DNA of 64,000 bases from the NCBI RefSeq assembly GCF_002886045.1, contig NZ_CP025791.1, positions 4,045,001 through 4,109,000 on the forward strand, written 5' to 3'. Positions 33,133 to 41,568 of the stretch are shown here, piece by piece. The DNA is from Flavivirga eckloniae. GTDB lineage: Bacteria; Bacteroidota; Bacteroidia; Flavobacteriales; Flavobacteriaceae. Under the pieces are notes generated by a model. It did not search any database and was not told the origin of the DNA. It was given only the letters and a program-made list of their open reading frames with translations. Position 1 is the stretch's first letter; the number at the start of each line of letters is the position of its first letter. A program made the translations under genes and the position numbers.

Positions 33133-34773
33133 ATGAATAAAAATATATTTTTCCTCATTTTAGTTTTTCTTTTTAGTTTGTCTGTTAAAGCTCAAAAAGA
33201 AAGGGACGAAGCAGTAAAACCAAAATTAGTTGTTGGCATTGTTGTAGACCAAATGCGATACGATTATTTAACACGATTTTATAAAAAATTTGGAGAGGGT
33301 GGTTTTAAGCGCATGATGAATGAAGGTTTTAATTGTAAGAATAATCATTTTAATTACATACCAACATATACAGGACCAGGACATGCTTCTGTTTATACAG
33401 GAACAACTCCAAAATATCATGGCATTATAGGGAATAATTGGTATGACAAAGAAATTAAAAGCATGGTTTATTGTGCAGGGGACGAATCATTTAAGTCTGT
33501 AGGAACGAAAAGTACAGCTGGGCAAATGTCACCTCATAGAATGAAAACATCAACTTTCACAGATGAGAATAGGTTGTTTACTCAAATGCGAGGTAAAACC
33601 ATTGGTATTTCAATTAAAGATAGAGGCGCTATTTTACCAGCTGGGCATACGGCAAATGCTGCTTATTGGTTTCATGGAAAAGATGAAGGGCATTGGATTT
33701 CCAGTACATTTTATATGGAAGAGCTACCAAAATGGGTAAAAAAGTTTAATAAATCCAACGCAGCCGAGTCGTATTTTAAAGTTTGGAATACTTTATATGA
33801 TATCAATTCGTATGTAGAGAGCGGAAGTGATTTAAATACATTTGAAGGCGGTTTTAAAGGAAAAGAAACAGCAACTTTTCCTTACGATTTAAAAGCTTTA
33901 AAGAAGGAGAATGGTGGTTTTGATATTTTAAAGGCAACAGCCTATGGTAATAGCTTAACCACAGATTTTGCTTTAGCAGCTCTTGAAGGTGAAGCATTGG
34001 GAGAAGATGCGATTACAGATGTTTTGGCAATTAGTTATTCCAGTACAGATTATATCGGCCATAATTTTGGAGTAAACTCAAAAGAAATTGAAGATACTTA
34101 TATACGATTAGATAAAGACTTGGAAAGATTGTTTTCTGTTTTAGACAGTAAAGTAGGAGCGGGAGCGTACACCGTATTTTTAACAGCCGATCATGGCGCC
34201 GTAGATGTACCATCGTATTTACAATCTGTTAAGATTCCTGCGGGATATTTAAATAATGACGAACGTAAAAAGAAGTTTCAAAAGTTTTTAATGGATACTT
34301 ATGGAACTACGGATATTCTGGAAAATATTAGTAACAATCAGATTTTCCTAAATAGAGAAAAGATTAAAGATTTAAAGTTGGATTTGGATAAAGTGCAGGA
34401 AGCTATCGTGAATGAGCAAATGACATATAAAAATATATCAAAAGCTTATACAGCTACCACCCTGAGCACAGTAGATTTTACTACAGGGATTGAAGTTTTG
34501 TTGCAAAATGGATTCAACCAAAAACGATCGGGCGATGTTTTATTGGTTAACGATCCTGCTTTTATTTCTTACGGAAGAACGGGATCTACCCATGGTAGCG
34601 GTTTAAATTATGATACGCACGTGCCGCTTTTGTTTTTTGGAAAGGGGATTAAAAAAGGAGAAACATTTCAAAAAACTAGAATAACAGATATCGTTCCAAC
34701 TATGTCGGCACTTTTAGGTATTAGTTTCCCAAATGGAGCTACCGGACAGCCTTTAGAGTTTGTTTTAGATTAG
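33133..34773 (+). CDS. pafA: PafA-like alkaline phosphatase / phosphate monoesterase
   Basis: 546-aa secreted phosphatase. ATG 33133 is chosen over GTG 33127 because it begins the signal peptide (MNKNIFFLILVFLF...VKAQ). The metal and nucleophile motif is VVDQMRYDY followed by PTYTGPGHAS with nucleophile Thr80, as in Elizabethkingia PafA and NPP enzymes. Further ligands are in SSTDYIGHNFG and TADHGA, and SIKDRGA supplies the Lys and Arg that bind phosphate in PafA. It releases phosphate from organic monoesters in the periplasm or outside the cell. The nuclease gene starts 1 bp after its stop. Confidence 0.9.
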   Translation: MNKNIFFLILVFLFSLSVKAQKERDEAVKPKLVVGIVVDQMRYDYLTRFYKKFGEGGFKRMMNEGFNCKNNHFNYIPTYTGPGHASVYTGTTPKYHGIIGNNWYDKEIKSMVYCAGDESFKSVGTKSTAGQMSPHRMKTSTFTDENRLFTQMRGKTIGISIKDRGAILPAGHTANAAYWFHGKDEGHWISSTFYMEELPKWVKKFNKSNAAESYFKVWNTLYDINSYVESGSDLNTFEGGFKGKETATFPYDLKALKKENGGFDILKATAYGNSLTTDFALAALEGEALGEDAITDVLAISYSSTDYIGHNFGVNSKEIEDTYIRLDKDLERLFSVLDSKVGAGAYTVFLTADHGAVDVPSYLQSVKIPAGYLNNDERKKKFQKFLMDTYGTTDILENISNNQIFLNREKIKDLKLDLDKVQEAIVNEQMTYKNISKAYTATTLSTVDFTTGIEVLLQNGFNQKRSGDVLLVNDPAFISYGRTGSTHGSGLNYDTHVPLLFFGKGIKKGETFQKTRITDIVPTMSALLGISFPNGATGQPLEFVLD

Positions 34774-34774
34774 T

Positions 34775-35584
34775 ATGAATAAAAAAACAGTTTACTCAAT
34801 TATAGCCATAATTATCGTTTTTGGTATTTATGGCTATGAGCATTTTTTAAATAATGAAGAAGCCGTTGAGAAAGTTAAAACAGGCAAAACAGTTAAATCT
34901 GATACTAACGAGTATTTCTTGCCTACAAGTACAACAGATCAAATAATTTATCATGAAGGCTACTCGTTGTCTTATAGTGAACCGCACGAACAAGCCGAAT
35001 GGGTTGCTTACGAATTAAAAAAGGAGCATCTATCTAACAGTAATTTTAAACGTCCTTATTTTGAGATAGATAAAGCTGTAAAAACAGGAGCAGCACATTG
35101 GAGGAATTATAAAAATTCCGGATATGATCGCGGACATTTATGTCCGGCAGGAGATAGACGCTATAGTAAAATGGCTCACGATGAAACGTTTTTAACAAGC
35201 AATATAAGCCCCCAAGAGCATCAATTTAATTCTGGTGTTTGGAATCGGCTCGAAAATAAAGTACGTTATTGGGCTAATAAATACGACGGTGTTTTTGTAG
35301 TTACAGGAGGGGTTTTAAAAGGGAAGATGGATGCCATAGGCGATGAAGATGTGGCAGTTCCCAATCAATTTTATAAAGTGCTTATCGATAATAATTCTGG
35401 CAAAACAAAGATGATTGCTTTTTTAATGCCACATAAAGATTCGAATGCACCGCTATACGAATTTGTAGTTTCGGTAGATACTATTGAAGCCTTAACTGGC
35501 ATAGACTTTTTTCCTCAATTAAATGATGTTTTAGAAAAGCAACTAGAAGCTTCGACTAGCTATAAAGGTTGGAGTTTTAATTAA
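34775..35584 (+). CDS. DNA/RNA non-specific endonuclease (NUC family), membrane-anchored or secreted
   Basis: 269 aa. One N-terminal hydrophobic segment (about 6-20) acts as signal or anchor. Catalytic motif DRGHLCPAGDR with His121 and the metal ligand region NISPQEHQFNSGVWNRLE are intact. The enzyme should degrade nucleic acids outside the cytoplasm. It is coupled to pafA (1 bp gap), which suggests joint phosphate scavenging from extracellular DNA: nuclease for polymer, phosphatase for nucleotides (inference). Confidence 0.9.
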   Translation: MNKKTVYSIIAIIIVFGIYGYEHFLNNEEAVEKVKTGKTVKSDTNEYFLPTSTTDQIIYHEGYSLSYSEPHEQAEWVAYELKKEHLSNSNFKRPYFEIDKAVKTGAAHWRNYKNSGYDRGHLCPAGDRRYSKMAHDETFLTSNISPQEHQFNSGVWNRLENKVRYWANKYDGVFVVTGGVLKGKMDAIGDEDVAVPNQFYKVLIDNNSGKTKMIAFLMPHKDSNAPLYEFVVSVDTIEALTGIDFFPQLNDVLEKQLEASTSYKGWSFN

Positions 35585-35612
35585 CGTAATTATAAATATT
35601 AAAATGTTATAA

Positions 35613-35650
35613 ATCAAAATGTTAGCTGGCTAACATTTTGATTTTTTTTT
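35613..35650 (+). terminator. Rho-independent terminator of the pafA-nuclease operon
   Basis: ATCAAAATGTTAG and CTAACATTTTGAT form a perfect 13-bp stem with a CTGG loop, followed by nine T residues. Confidence 0.9.
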
Positions 35651-35693
35651 ATCATTTAGCTTTACAAAAGTTAATTAATCAAGACATATAATT

Positions 35694-38600
35694 ATGAAAA
35701 AACAAAAACCCTCAGGTTGTATTGAACTACCAATTCAATACGCCAAACATGTATTTTTGGTTGTTTTCTTTTTGTTAATGTATTCCAGCTTATATGCCCA
35801 ACAAGAAAAACGTGGCAGATATATAGACGGAGGTAAAATTGGCACAAAAGATAATACAACAATTTGTATTGATGGAAACTCTACGCCTATAAATGTATAC
35901 TTAAAAGGAGATCGAGGAAAAAAGAAACAATGGATTATTACAGATGCTGAGAATAATATTTTAGCACTTCCCAAAGCGCCTCCTTTCGATTTTGAAAATG
36001 CTGGTGCTGGTGTTTGTAAAATATGGCATATATCCTATTGGTGGTATGTTAGAAATTTAAGAGTGGGAAAGAATTTATCAAAGTTAAGAGGTTGGTATGA
36101 TTTGTCCAACTCAATAAAAGTCACTAGGAATGAACCTAAAGGAGGTACATTATCTGGAGGACCATTTGAATTTATGGTTGGTGATGCTATCGCCGATAAC
36201 ATTGCGGAAGGCGCTATAACTTTAGAAGGTAATTCTGGAGGAAACTCTCAATGGGTGGTAACCGATGCTGAAGGTAACATTTTAGGATTACCCCCAAGTC
36301 CCTATGTTGTAGATTTTGATGGCGCAGGGTCAGGCACATGTCTAGTATGGCATTTGAGCTTTGATGGCGACATAGAAGGCGCAGAACCTGGAAAGAATGC
36401 TTCTAATTTAGTAGGCTGTTATAGTTTGTCGAATCCAATTGAAGTTATTAGAAACCAGGCAATAGTCGATGGAGGTACCTTAACCGGGGGTCCGTTTGAA
36501 TATTGTGTGGGCGATAGCATTGCTGATAATATTCCCGAAGGCGCCATAACACTAGAAGGCAATTTAGGAACAAATTCTCAATGGGTAGTAACCGATGCAG
36601 ATGGTAATATTTTAGGTCTGCCACCAAGTCCGTACGTGGTGGATTTTGACGGTGCAGGCGCAGGAACGTGTTTGGTATGGCATTTAAGCTTTAATGGAGA
36701 TATACAAGGGGCGGAACCCGGAAAGAATGCTTCCGATTTAGTTGGAGACTACGATTTGTCTAATCCAATAGTAGTGGTTAGAAATGAGCCCAAAGGAGGT
36801 ACGTTAGCCGGTGGTCCGTTTGAATTTACGGTTGGTGATGGTGTTGCAGATAATATTTCAGAAGGTGCTATAACCTTAGAAGGTAATTCCGGAAGTAATT
36901 CCCAATGGGTAGTAACCGATGCAGACGGCAATATTCTTGGTTTACCCCCAAGTCCATATGTAGTGGATTTTGATGGTGCAGGAGGGGGCACATGCTTAGT
37001 GTGGCATTTGAGTTTTGATGGCGATATAGAAGGTGCAGAGCCAGGGAAGAATGCTTCCGACCTGGTAGGCTGCTATAGCTTGTCGAATCCGATTGAAGTT
37101 ATTAGAAACCAGGTAACAGTCGATGGAGGTACCTTAACCGGTGGTCCGTTTGAATATTGTGTGGGTGATGGCATTGCCGATAATATTCCCGAAGGCGCCA
37201 TAACACTAGAAGGCAATTTAGGAACAAATTCTCAATGGGTAGTAACCGATGCAGATGGTAATATTTTAGGTCTGCCACCAAGTCCGTACGTGGTGGATTT
37301 TGATGGTGCAGATGCAGGAACGTGTTTGGTATGGCATTTAAGCTTTAATGGAGATATACAAGGGGCGGAACCCGGAAAGAATGCTTCCGATTTAGTTGGA
37401 GAATACGATTTGTCTAATCCAATAGAAGTGATTAGAAACGAGCCCAAAGGAGGTACGTTAGCCGGTGGCCCGTTTGAATTTACGGTTGGAGATGGTATTG
37501 CAGATAACATTGCAGAAGGCACTATAACCTTAGAAGGTAATTCCGGAAGTAATTCCCAGTGGGTAGTAACCGATGCTGATGGCAATATTCTTGGTTTACC
37601 CCCAAGTCCATATGTGGTAGATTTTGACGGTGCAGGAGGGGGCACATGCTTAGTGTGGCATTTGAGCTTTGATGGCGATATAGAAGGCGCAGAGCCAGGG
37701 AAGAATGCTTCCGACCTGGTAGGGTGCTATAGTCTGTCGAATGCAATTGAAGTTATTAGGATTTATGCAACAGTAGATGGAGGTACCTTAACTGGTGGTC
37801 CGTTTGAATATTGTGTGGGTGATGGCATTGCCGATAATATCTCTGAAGGCGCTATAACTTTAGAAGGCAATACTGGAGCCAATTCCCAATGGGTAGTAAC
37901 CGATGCAGATGGTAATATTTTAGGGCTCCCACCAAGTCCATATGTGGTGGATTTTGACGGCGCAGGTGCAGGGACGTGTTTGGTATGGCATTTAAGTTTT
38001 AATGGCGATATAGAAGGCGCAGAGCCGGGCAATAATGCTTCTGATTTAGTTGGGGATTACGATTTGTCTAATCCGATAGAAGTTATTAGAAATGAGCCTA
38101 AAGGAGGTGCGTTAGCCGGTGGTCCGTTTGAATTTATGGTTGGTGATGGTGTTGCAGATAACATTCCCGAAGGTGCTATAACCTTAGAAGGTAATTCTGG
38201 AGCCAACTCCCAATGGGTAGTAACCGATGCAGATGGTAATATTCTTGGTTTACCCCCAAGTCCATACGTTGTGGATTTTGACGGTGCAGGAGGGGGCACA
38301 TGCTTAGTGTGGCATTTGAGTTTTGATGGCGATATAGAAGGCGCAGAGCCTGGTAAGAATGCCTCCGAATTGGTAGGCTGTTATAGTTTGTCGAATCCTA
38401 TTGAAGTTATAAGAAAAGATAAAGTTGACCCGCCTGTGTGTGAAGTAAATGGCGGATATATTAAACCGGGTGGATTGTATTTATTCTGCGAAGGTGATGG
38501 TACAGATGATTTTGCAACAGGAATTACATTGCATAAGAACAAAGGATCTAATTCACAATGGGTTGTTACCGATGTAGAAGGTAATATCCTTGGTCTGCCA

Positions 38601-39080
38601 CCGTCTCCCGAAGTTGTTAATTTTGATGGCGCAGGACCAGGTGTTTGTTTAATTTGGCATTTAAGCTTCGATACTGTTTATGGAGCAGAGGCGGGGAATA
38701 ATGCATTTATAGATCTGTCTGGTTGTTACGATTTGTCAAACCCCATACCAGTTTTTAGGTTTCCGTCAGATGGTCCGGTTTGCGATTTGATTAATTATGC
38801 GAATCATCATAAGAACAACGCTGTTCAAATTTCAATGCATCCCAACCCAGCCAGAAACAATTTGAAAATTGATTTATCTAATATGGATGAGGAAGATGTT
38901 ACGGTTAAGGTTTATAATAATTCTAGTTTAGAAGTGATTAATAGATCGGTTAACCTTAAATCTAAAAACGATAAAACGGTTAACGTTAATGTTAGTAAAT
39001 TACCTAGAGGACTTTATATAGTAAGTGTTACCAATAAGGATAATTCTATAAAAACAGTTAGAAAGCTACTGGTAAATTAG
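35694..39080 (+). CDS. repeat-built secreted surface protein with T9SS type A sorting domain
   Basis: 1128 aa. Hydrophobic signal region (about 17-36, ending LYAQ), then nine ~109-residue repeats: one degenerate (about 45-145), seven nearly identical, and one diverged near 930-1030. Core phrases are GGPFEF/YxVGD, NSQWVVTDADGNILGLPPSP, GTCLVWHLSF and GAEPGKNASDLVG. The C-terminal ~75 residues form a T9SS type A domain (MHPNPARNNLKIDLSN ... RGLYIVSV ... RKLLVN). The seven central units alternate between two types (see the repeat entry). Likely an outer-surface adhesin or matrix protein; the repeat family was not named. Confidence 0.85.
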   Translation: MKKQKPSGCIELPIQYAKHVFLVVFFLLMYSSLYAQQEKRGRYIDGGKIGTKDNTTICIDGNSTPINVYLKGDRGKKKQWIITDAENNILALPKAPPFDFENAGAGVCKIWHISYWWYVRNLRVGKNLSKLRGWYDLSNSIKVTRNEPKGGTLSGGPFEFMVGDAIADNIAEGAITLEGNSGGNSQWVVTDAEGNILGLPPSPYVVDFDGAGSGTCLVWHLSFDGDIEGAEPGKNASNLVGCYSLSNPIEVIRNQAIVDGGTLTGGPFEYCVGDSIADNIPEGAITLEGNLGTNSQWVVTDADGNILGLPPSPYVVDFDGAGAGTCLVWHLSFNGDIQGAEPGKNASDLVGDYDLSNPIVVVRNEPKGGTLAGGPFEFTVGDGVADNISEGAITLEGNSGSNSQWVVTDADGNILGLPPSPYVVDFDGAGGGTCLVWHLSFDGDIEGAEPGKNASDLVGCYSLSNPIEVIRNQVTVDGGTLTGGPFEYCVGDGIADNIPEGAITLEGNLGTNSQWVVTDADGNILGLPPSPYVVDFDGADAGTCLVWHLSFNGDIQGAEPGKNASDLVGEYDLSNPIEVIRNEPKGGTLAGGPFEFTVGDGIADNIAEGTITLEGNSGSNSQWVVTDADGNILGLPPSPYVVDFDGAGGGTCLVWHLSFDGDIEGAEPGKNASDLVGCYSLSNAIEVIRIYATVDGGTLTGGPFEYCVGDGIADNISEGAITLEGNTGANSQWVVTDADGNILGLPPSPYVVDFDGAGAGTCLVWHLSFNGDIEGAEPGNNASDLVGDYDLSNPIEVIRNEPKGGALAGGPFEFMVGDGVADNIPEGAITLEGNSGANSQWVVTDADGNILGLPPSPYVVDFDGAGGGTCLVWHLSFDGDIEGAEPGKNASELVGCYSLSNPIEVIRKDKVDPPVCEVNGGYIKPGGLYLFCEGDGTDDFATGITLHKNKGSNSQWVVTDVEGNILGLPPSPEVVNFDGAGPGVCLIWHLSFDTVYGAEAGNNAFIDLSGCYDLSNPIPVFRFPSDGPVCDLINYANHHKNNAVQISMHPNPARNNLKIDLSNMDEEDVTVKVYNNSSLEVINRSVNLKSKNDKTVNVNVSKLPRGLYIVSVTNKDNSIKTVRKLLVN
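36141..38430 (+). repeat. higher-order coding repeat, 654-bp period (330 + 324 bp)
   Basis: The repeat landmark GGAGGT occurs at 36141, 36471, 36795, 37125, 37449, 37779 and 38103. Spacings alternate exactly 330 and 324 bp, so a two-unit block of 654 bp is repeated about 3.5 times without indels. Type A units read EPKGGxLxGGPFEF, type B units read VDGGTLTGGPFEYCVGD. Near-identical DNA indicates recent expansion or ongoing gene conversion, and a length-variable locus. Confidence 0.9.
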
Positions 39081-39106
39081 GAATTAAGATTTGGTATTAT
39101 CATTAT

Positions 39107-39148
39107 AAAAGAAGTTAGCCGTAGATGCGGTTAGCTTCTTTTGTTTTT
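39107..39148. terminator. bidirectional terminator between convergent genes
   Basis: AAAAGAAGTTAGCCG (39107-39121) pairs with CGGTTAGCTTCTTTT (39128-39142), two wobbles, 6-nt loop, then T-rich. It overlaps the last codons of the minus-strand glycosyltransferase gene. Confidence 0.8.
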
Positions 39149-39997
39149 TAATAACAAGGCATTTTTCATACCGTCCTGTCGTAGTTTACGAATAAATGAC
39201 CCTTCTTCTTCTGAGACCAGATATGGAGTTTTATTCTTTTTGGCTTTAAAGTATCCCGATATGTAATTTCTAAATAGCCTGAAACTCCCCTTTCTATAAG
39301 CCAGTTTTATGGCAGAAATTAAAGTAATGAAAAAGCCATAGCGCATTTTGTACATGGCCTCGCCTTGCAGGTATTTTGAAGCTTTATTGTAGCTTATGCC
39401 CGTAGGTTTTAGGTGCTTTACCTTTAAAGATGCATCGGTTAGTATTTCCCAATTATAAAACTTAGCTAATAGCTCATCAACAGTATCCCATCCCATGGAA
39501 GGCTTAAGTTTGCCTATTTCAAGAAAGCAGTCTTTTCTATAAGCTTTTAATGCACCTCGAATATGGTCTTTTCGTGTTAAGTTTTCTAGTACCCAATCAT
39601 TATTCTTTTCTATATAACAAAAGCCTGAAGCCATACCCAGTCTTTTATTTTCCTTATAATGGTTGGCTAATTGTTCTAAATAATTATCAGGAAAAATAAG
39701 ATCGGCATCAAACTTACAAATCACATCATAGTTGTCATCTAAAGTATCAAAACCCTTGTAAAAGGCGTTGATAATTTTCGATCCCGGCAAATGCTCGTTA
39801 GACGATTTGGAATTTATTAAATGAATCCAATCGTGCTTTTCAGCATAAACTTCTACAATTTCCTCAGTTTTGTCTGTTGAGTTATCATTTACAATCACTA
39901 AACGTTTGGGTAATAATGTTTGGTTAGCCAACGAATTTATAGTGAGGCCTATAGAACTTTGTTCATTGTGTGCAGGAATAACGATATAGAAATTCAT
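39131..39997 (-). CDS. glycosyltransferase family 2
   Basis: 288-aa GT-A enzyme: nucleotide-sugar-binding start YIVIPAHNEQSSIG, VNDNSTDKTEE (about 36-46), and the DxD motif in CKFDADLIF (about 93-97). The C-terminal basic helix region (about 215-270) suggests membrane association. It lies opposite the polysaccharide genes but next to them, so it probably takes part in surface glycan synthesis. Donor and acceptor are unknown. Confidence 0.87.
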   Translation of the reverse strand: MNFYIVIPAHNEQSSIGLTINSLANQTLLPKRLVIVNDNSTDKTEEIVEVYAEKHDWIHLINSKSSNEHLPGSKIINAFYKGFDTLDDNYDVICKFDADLIFPDNYLEQLANHYKENKRLGMASGFCYIEKNNDWVLENLTRKDHIRGALKAYRKDCFLEIGKLKPSMGWDTVDELLAKFYNWEILTDASLKVKHLKPTGISYNKASKYLQGEAMYKMRYGFFITLISAIKLAYRKGSFRLFRNYISGYFKAKKNKTPYLVSEEEGSFIRKLRQDGMKNALLLKNKRS

Positions 39998-40202
39998 AAT
40001 GAATTAATTATTAATTGTTCAACTGTTTTACGTAAAGTTGAATGCAAAAGACGTTAGAGGGTTAGTATTTTTCGAATAGTAAGTATAGGTAAATATAATG
40101 AAAGTTATAGTACATTAACATCAATATTAAGCATAAAAAATTAAGACAAATGGGTGCCGTAGAAATATAAAAGATATTACTAGATAAGAAAACTATATTC
40201 GT
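39998..40202. other. intergenic stretch, no gene seen
   Basis: First part of the 380-bp gap between the glycosyltransferase and deacetylase genes. Must hold the minus-strand glycosyltransferase promoter, but no clear -7 box was picked out. The second part holds the RNA candidate at 40217. Confidence 0.35.
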
Positions 40203-40210
40203 TAGTTTTG
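40203..40210 (+). promoter_or_regulatory. -7 box TAGTTTTG of the RNA candidate
   Basis: Perfect TAnnTTTG; transcription would start about 40216, four bases before the long stem begins. Confidence 0.55.
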
Positions 40211-40216
40211 TGAAAA

Positions 40217-40363
40217 AGCAAAAGGGGTTATTAGAAAAGTAAATGATGTTCGCCTAGAAACTTGTCGGAACGTTTAACTTGGTCAACGATCAAAATAAGG
40301 TATCGATAAATTTATAGAGGCGAGAGTATTTTGCAATTACTTTTCTGGCAACCCCTTTTTATA
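40217..40363 (+). ncRNA. candidate 6S-like small RNA
   Basis: A 23-bp closing stem pairs 40220-40242 with 40337-40359; only three positions deviate, two G-U pairs and one A-C mismatch. Inside is an asymmetric bubble (7 nt left, 13 nt right), then a second stem TCGCCT/AGGCGA (40250-40255, 40318-40323), then an apical ~62 nt with a smaller hairpin TTGGTC/GATCAA. A perfect -7 box sits just upstream and a T-rich tract just after. A long rod with a central bubble near 145 nt is the layout of 6S RNA, the RNA-polymerase-binding regulator; a flavobacterial form (6S-Flavo) is known. Alternative: structured leader of the downstream deacetylase mRNA. Confidence 0.55.
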
Positions 40364-40377
40364 TTTAACTGCTTATT

Positions 40378-41373
40378 ATGGGAATTGTAAAAGATGCTTT
40401 ATACAAAGTTTCAAACAAAAAATTATTACCAATATTTAAAAAACAGAGCATATATCCATACTATCATATAATAAAGGATAATCAGGTAGCTCATATTGAA
40501 AACTTGTATTCATTCAAGAACATTGAACAATTCTTAATGGACGTCGATATTTTAATCAATAATTACAAGCCTCTAAATCCAAAGGATTTATTAGATAATA
40601 AAATTCCGAAAAACAGTTTTTTACTTTCGTTTGATGATGGTTTGGAAGAGGCATATTCTGTAATCTATCCTATCTTAAAGAAAAAGAATATTAAAGCAAT
40701 ATTTTTTGTAAACCCCAATTTTATAGATAACAAGGAGGGACTTTACAAACATTATATAAGCATTATAATCTCAAGTTTAAAAGGCAAGAATTTTGAGAAA
40801 AGTAGTTTGGATAAGATTAGCAACATATTTTCTTTTTCGTATACTACCACAGGAGATTTTAAGCAAAAACTAACAAAAATTAAGTTTGCAGAAAGAGAGA
40901 AAGTTAATGAGGTTTTAAACTTTTTGAATATCAATATAACTGACTATTTAAAAACACATAAACCGTATATTACAAAAGAGCAGATTGCGGAAATGATAGA
41001 AGACGGTTTTTATTTTGGGGGGCATACTATGACGCATCCTCCGCTCCATCAATTATCGCATGAAGAACAAAAAGCAGAAATAATCAATTCTATAACATGG
41101 TTAAAGGATAATTTCGATATTGATTATTCTCTGTTTGCTTTCCCATTTTCAGATAAATCAGTTTCAAAAAAGTTATTAGAAGAACTCTTGAAGTATGATA
41201 GTAATTTAAAAGTGTTTGGTAATTCTGGTTTAAAGAAGGATATGGATACAAGAATAATTCAACGATTTTCACTGGAAAACCCAAATAAGCAAACAGAAAA
41301 AAGCATTGTTGTAGAGAACCTTTATAAATATTTTAATAAAGCTATAGGGAAATATCATATTAAAAGAAAATAA
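40378..41373 (+). CDS. polysaccharide deacetylase family protein
   Basis: 331-aa NodB-homology enzyme. Catalytic/metal motif 1 LSFDDG is about residues 83-88; motif 2 GGHTMTHPPL supplies the His pair (about 217-221); FAFPFSD stands where motif 3 (usually RxPY/G) is expected. Probably deacetylates a sugar unit of the surface polysaccharide made by neighbouring genes. No signal peptide is seen, so it would act in the cytosol. Its start codon is 15 bp after the RNA candidate; whether transcription reads through from it is open. Confidence 0.82.
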   Translation: MGIVKDALYKVSNKKLLPIFKKQSIYPYYHIIKDNQVAHIENLYSFKNIEQFLMDVDILINNYKPLNPKDLLDNKIPKNSFLLSFDDGLEEAYSVIYPILKKKNIKAIFFVNPNFIDNKEGLYKHYISIIISSLKGKNFEKSSLDKISNIFSFSYTTTGDFKQKLTKIKFAEREKVNEVLNFLNINITDYLKTHKPYITKEQIAEMIEDGFYFGGHTMTHPPLHQLSHEEQKAEIINSITWLKDNFDIDYSLFAFPFSDKSVSKKLLEELLKYDSNLKVFGNSGLKKDMDTRIIQRFSLENPNKQTEKSIVVENLYKYFNKAIGKYHIKRK

Positions 41374-41399
41374 TTCATCAATGTAATACGAAAATATCG

Positions 41400-41450
41400 T
41401 TTAGAACCTTCGACTGTTGCTCAAGACAGGCTGAGGTGAAGAATCTTTTT
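41400..41450. repeat. dispersed intergenic palindrome-type repeat
   Basis: CCTTCGACTGTTGCTCAAG followed by GCTGAGGTGAAGAATCTTTT resembles the sequence near 59178-59219 (TTCTTCAGTCGTTCC, CTCTGAATGAC). Such elements are common between flavobacterial genes (recollection). The rest of this 195-bp gap shows nothing. Confidence 0.4.
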
Positions 41451-41568
41451 TCAATAAAAGACTTCGTTTATATTTACAACATAAAAATATATCATACGAT
41501 TAATAATATATTATAAGTTATCATTTTAAATTATACACTTATTTTAGTGCCAGACGTTCGAAATATAT

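Noticed and set aside
36749-38299. Long antisense frames (minus strand) across the surface-protein repeats, all beginning MPPPAPSKSTT
   Set aside because: They repeat with the same period as the sense gene and exist only because the repeat codons avoid antisense stops; no start signals or family features.
36141-38430. Direct repeats considered as a CRISPR or satellite array
   Set aside because: Units are 324-330 bp, fully coding and in frame; there are no spacers.
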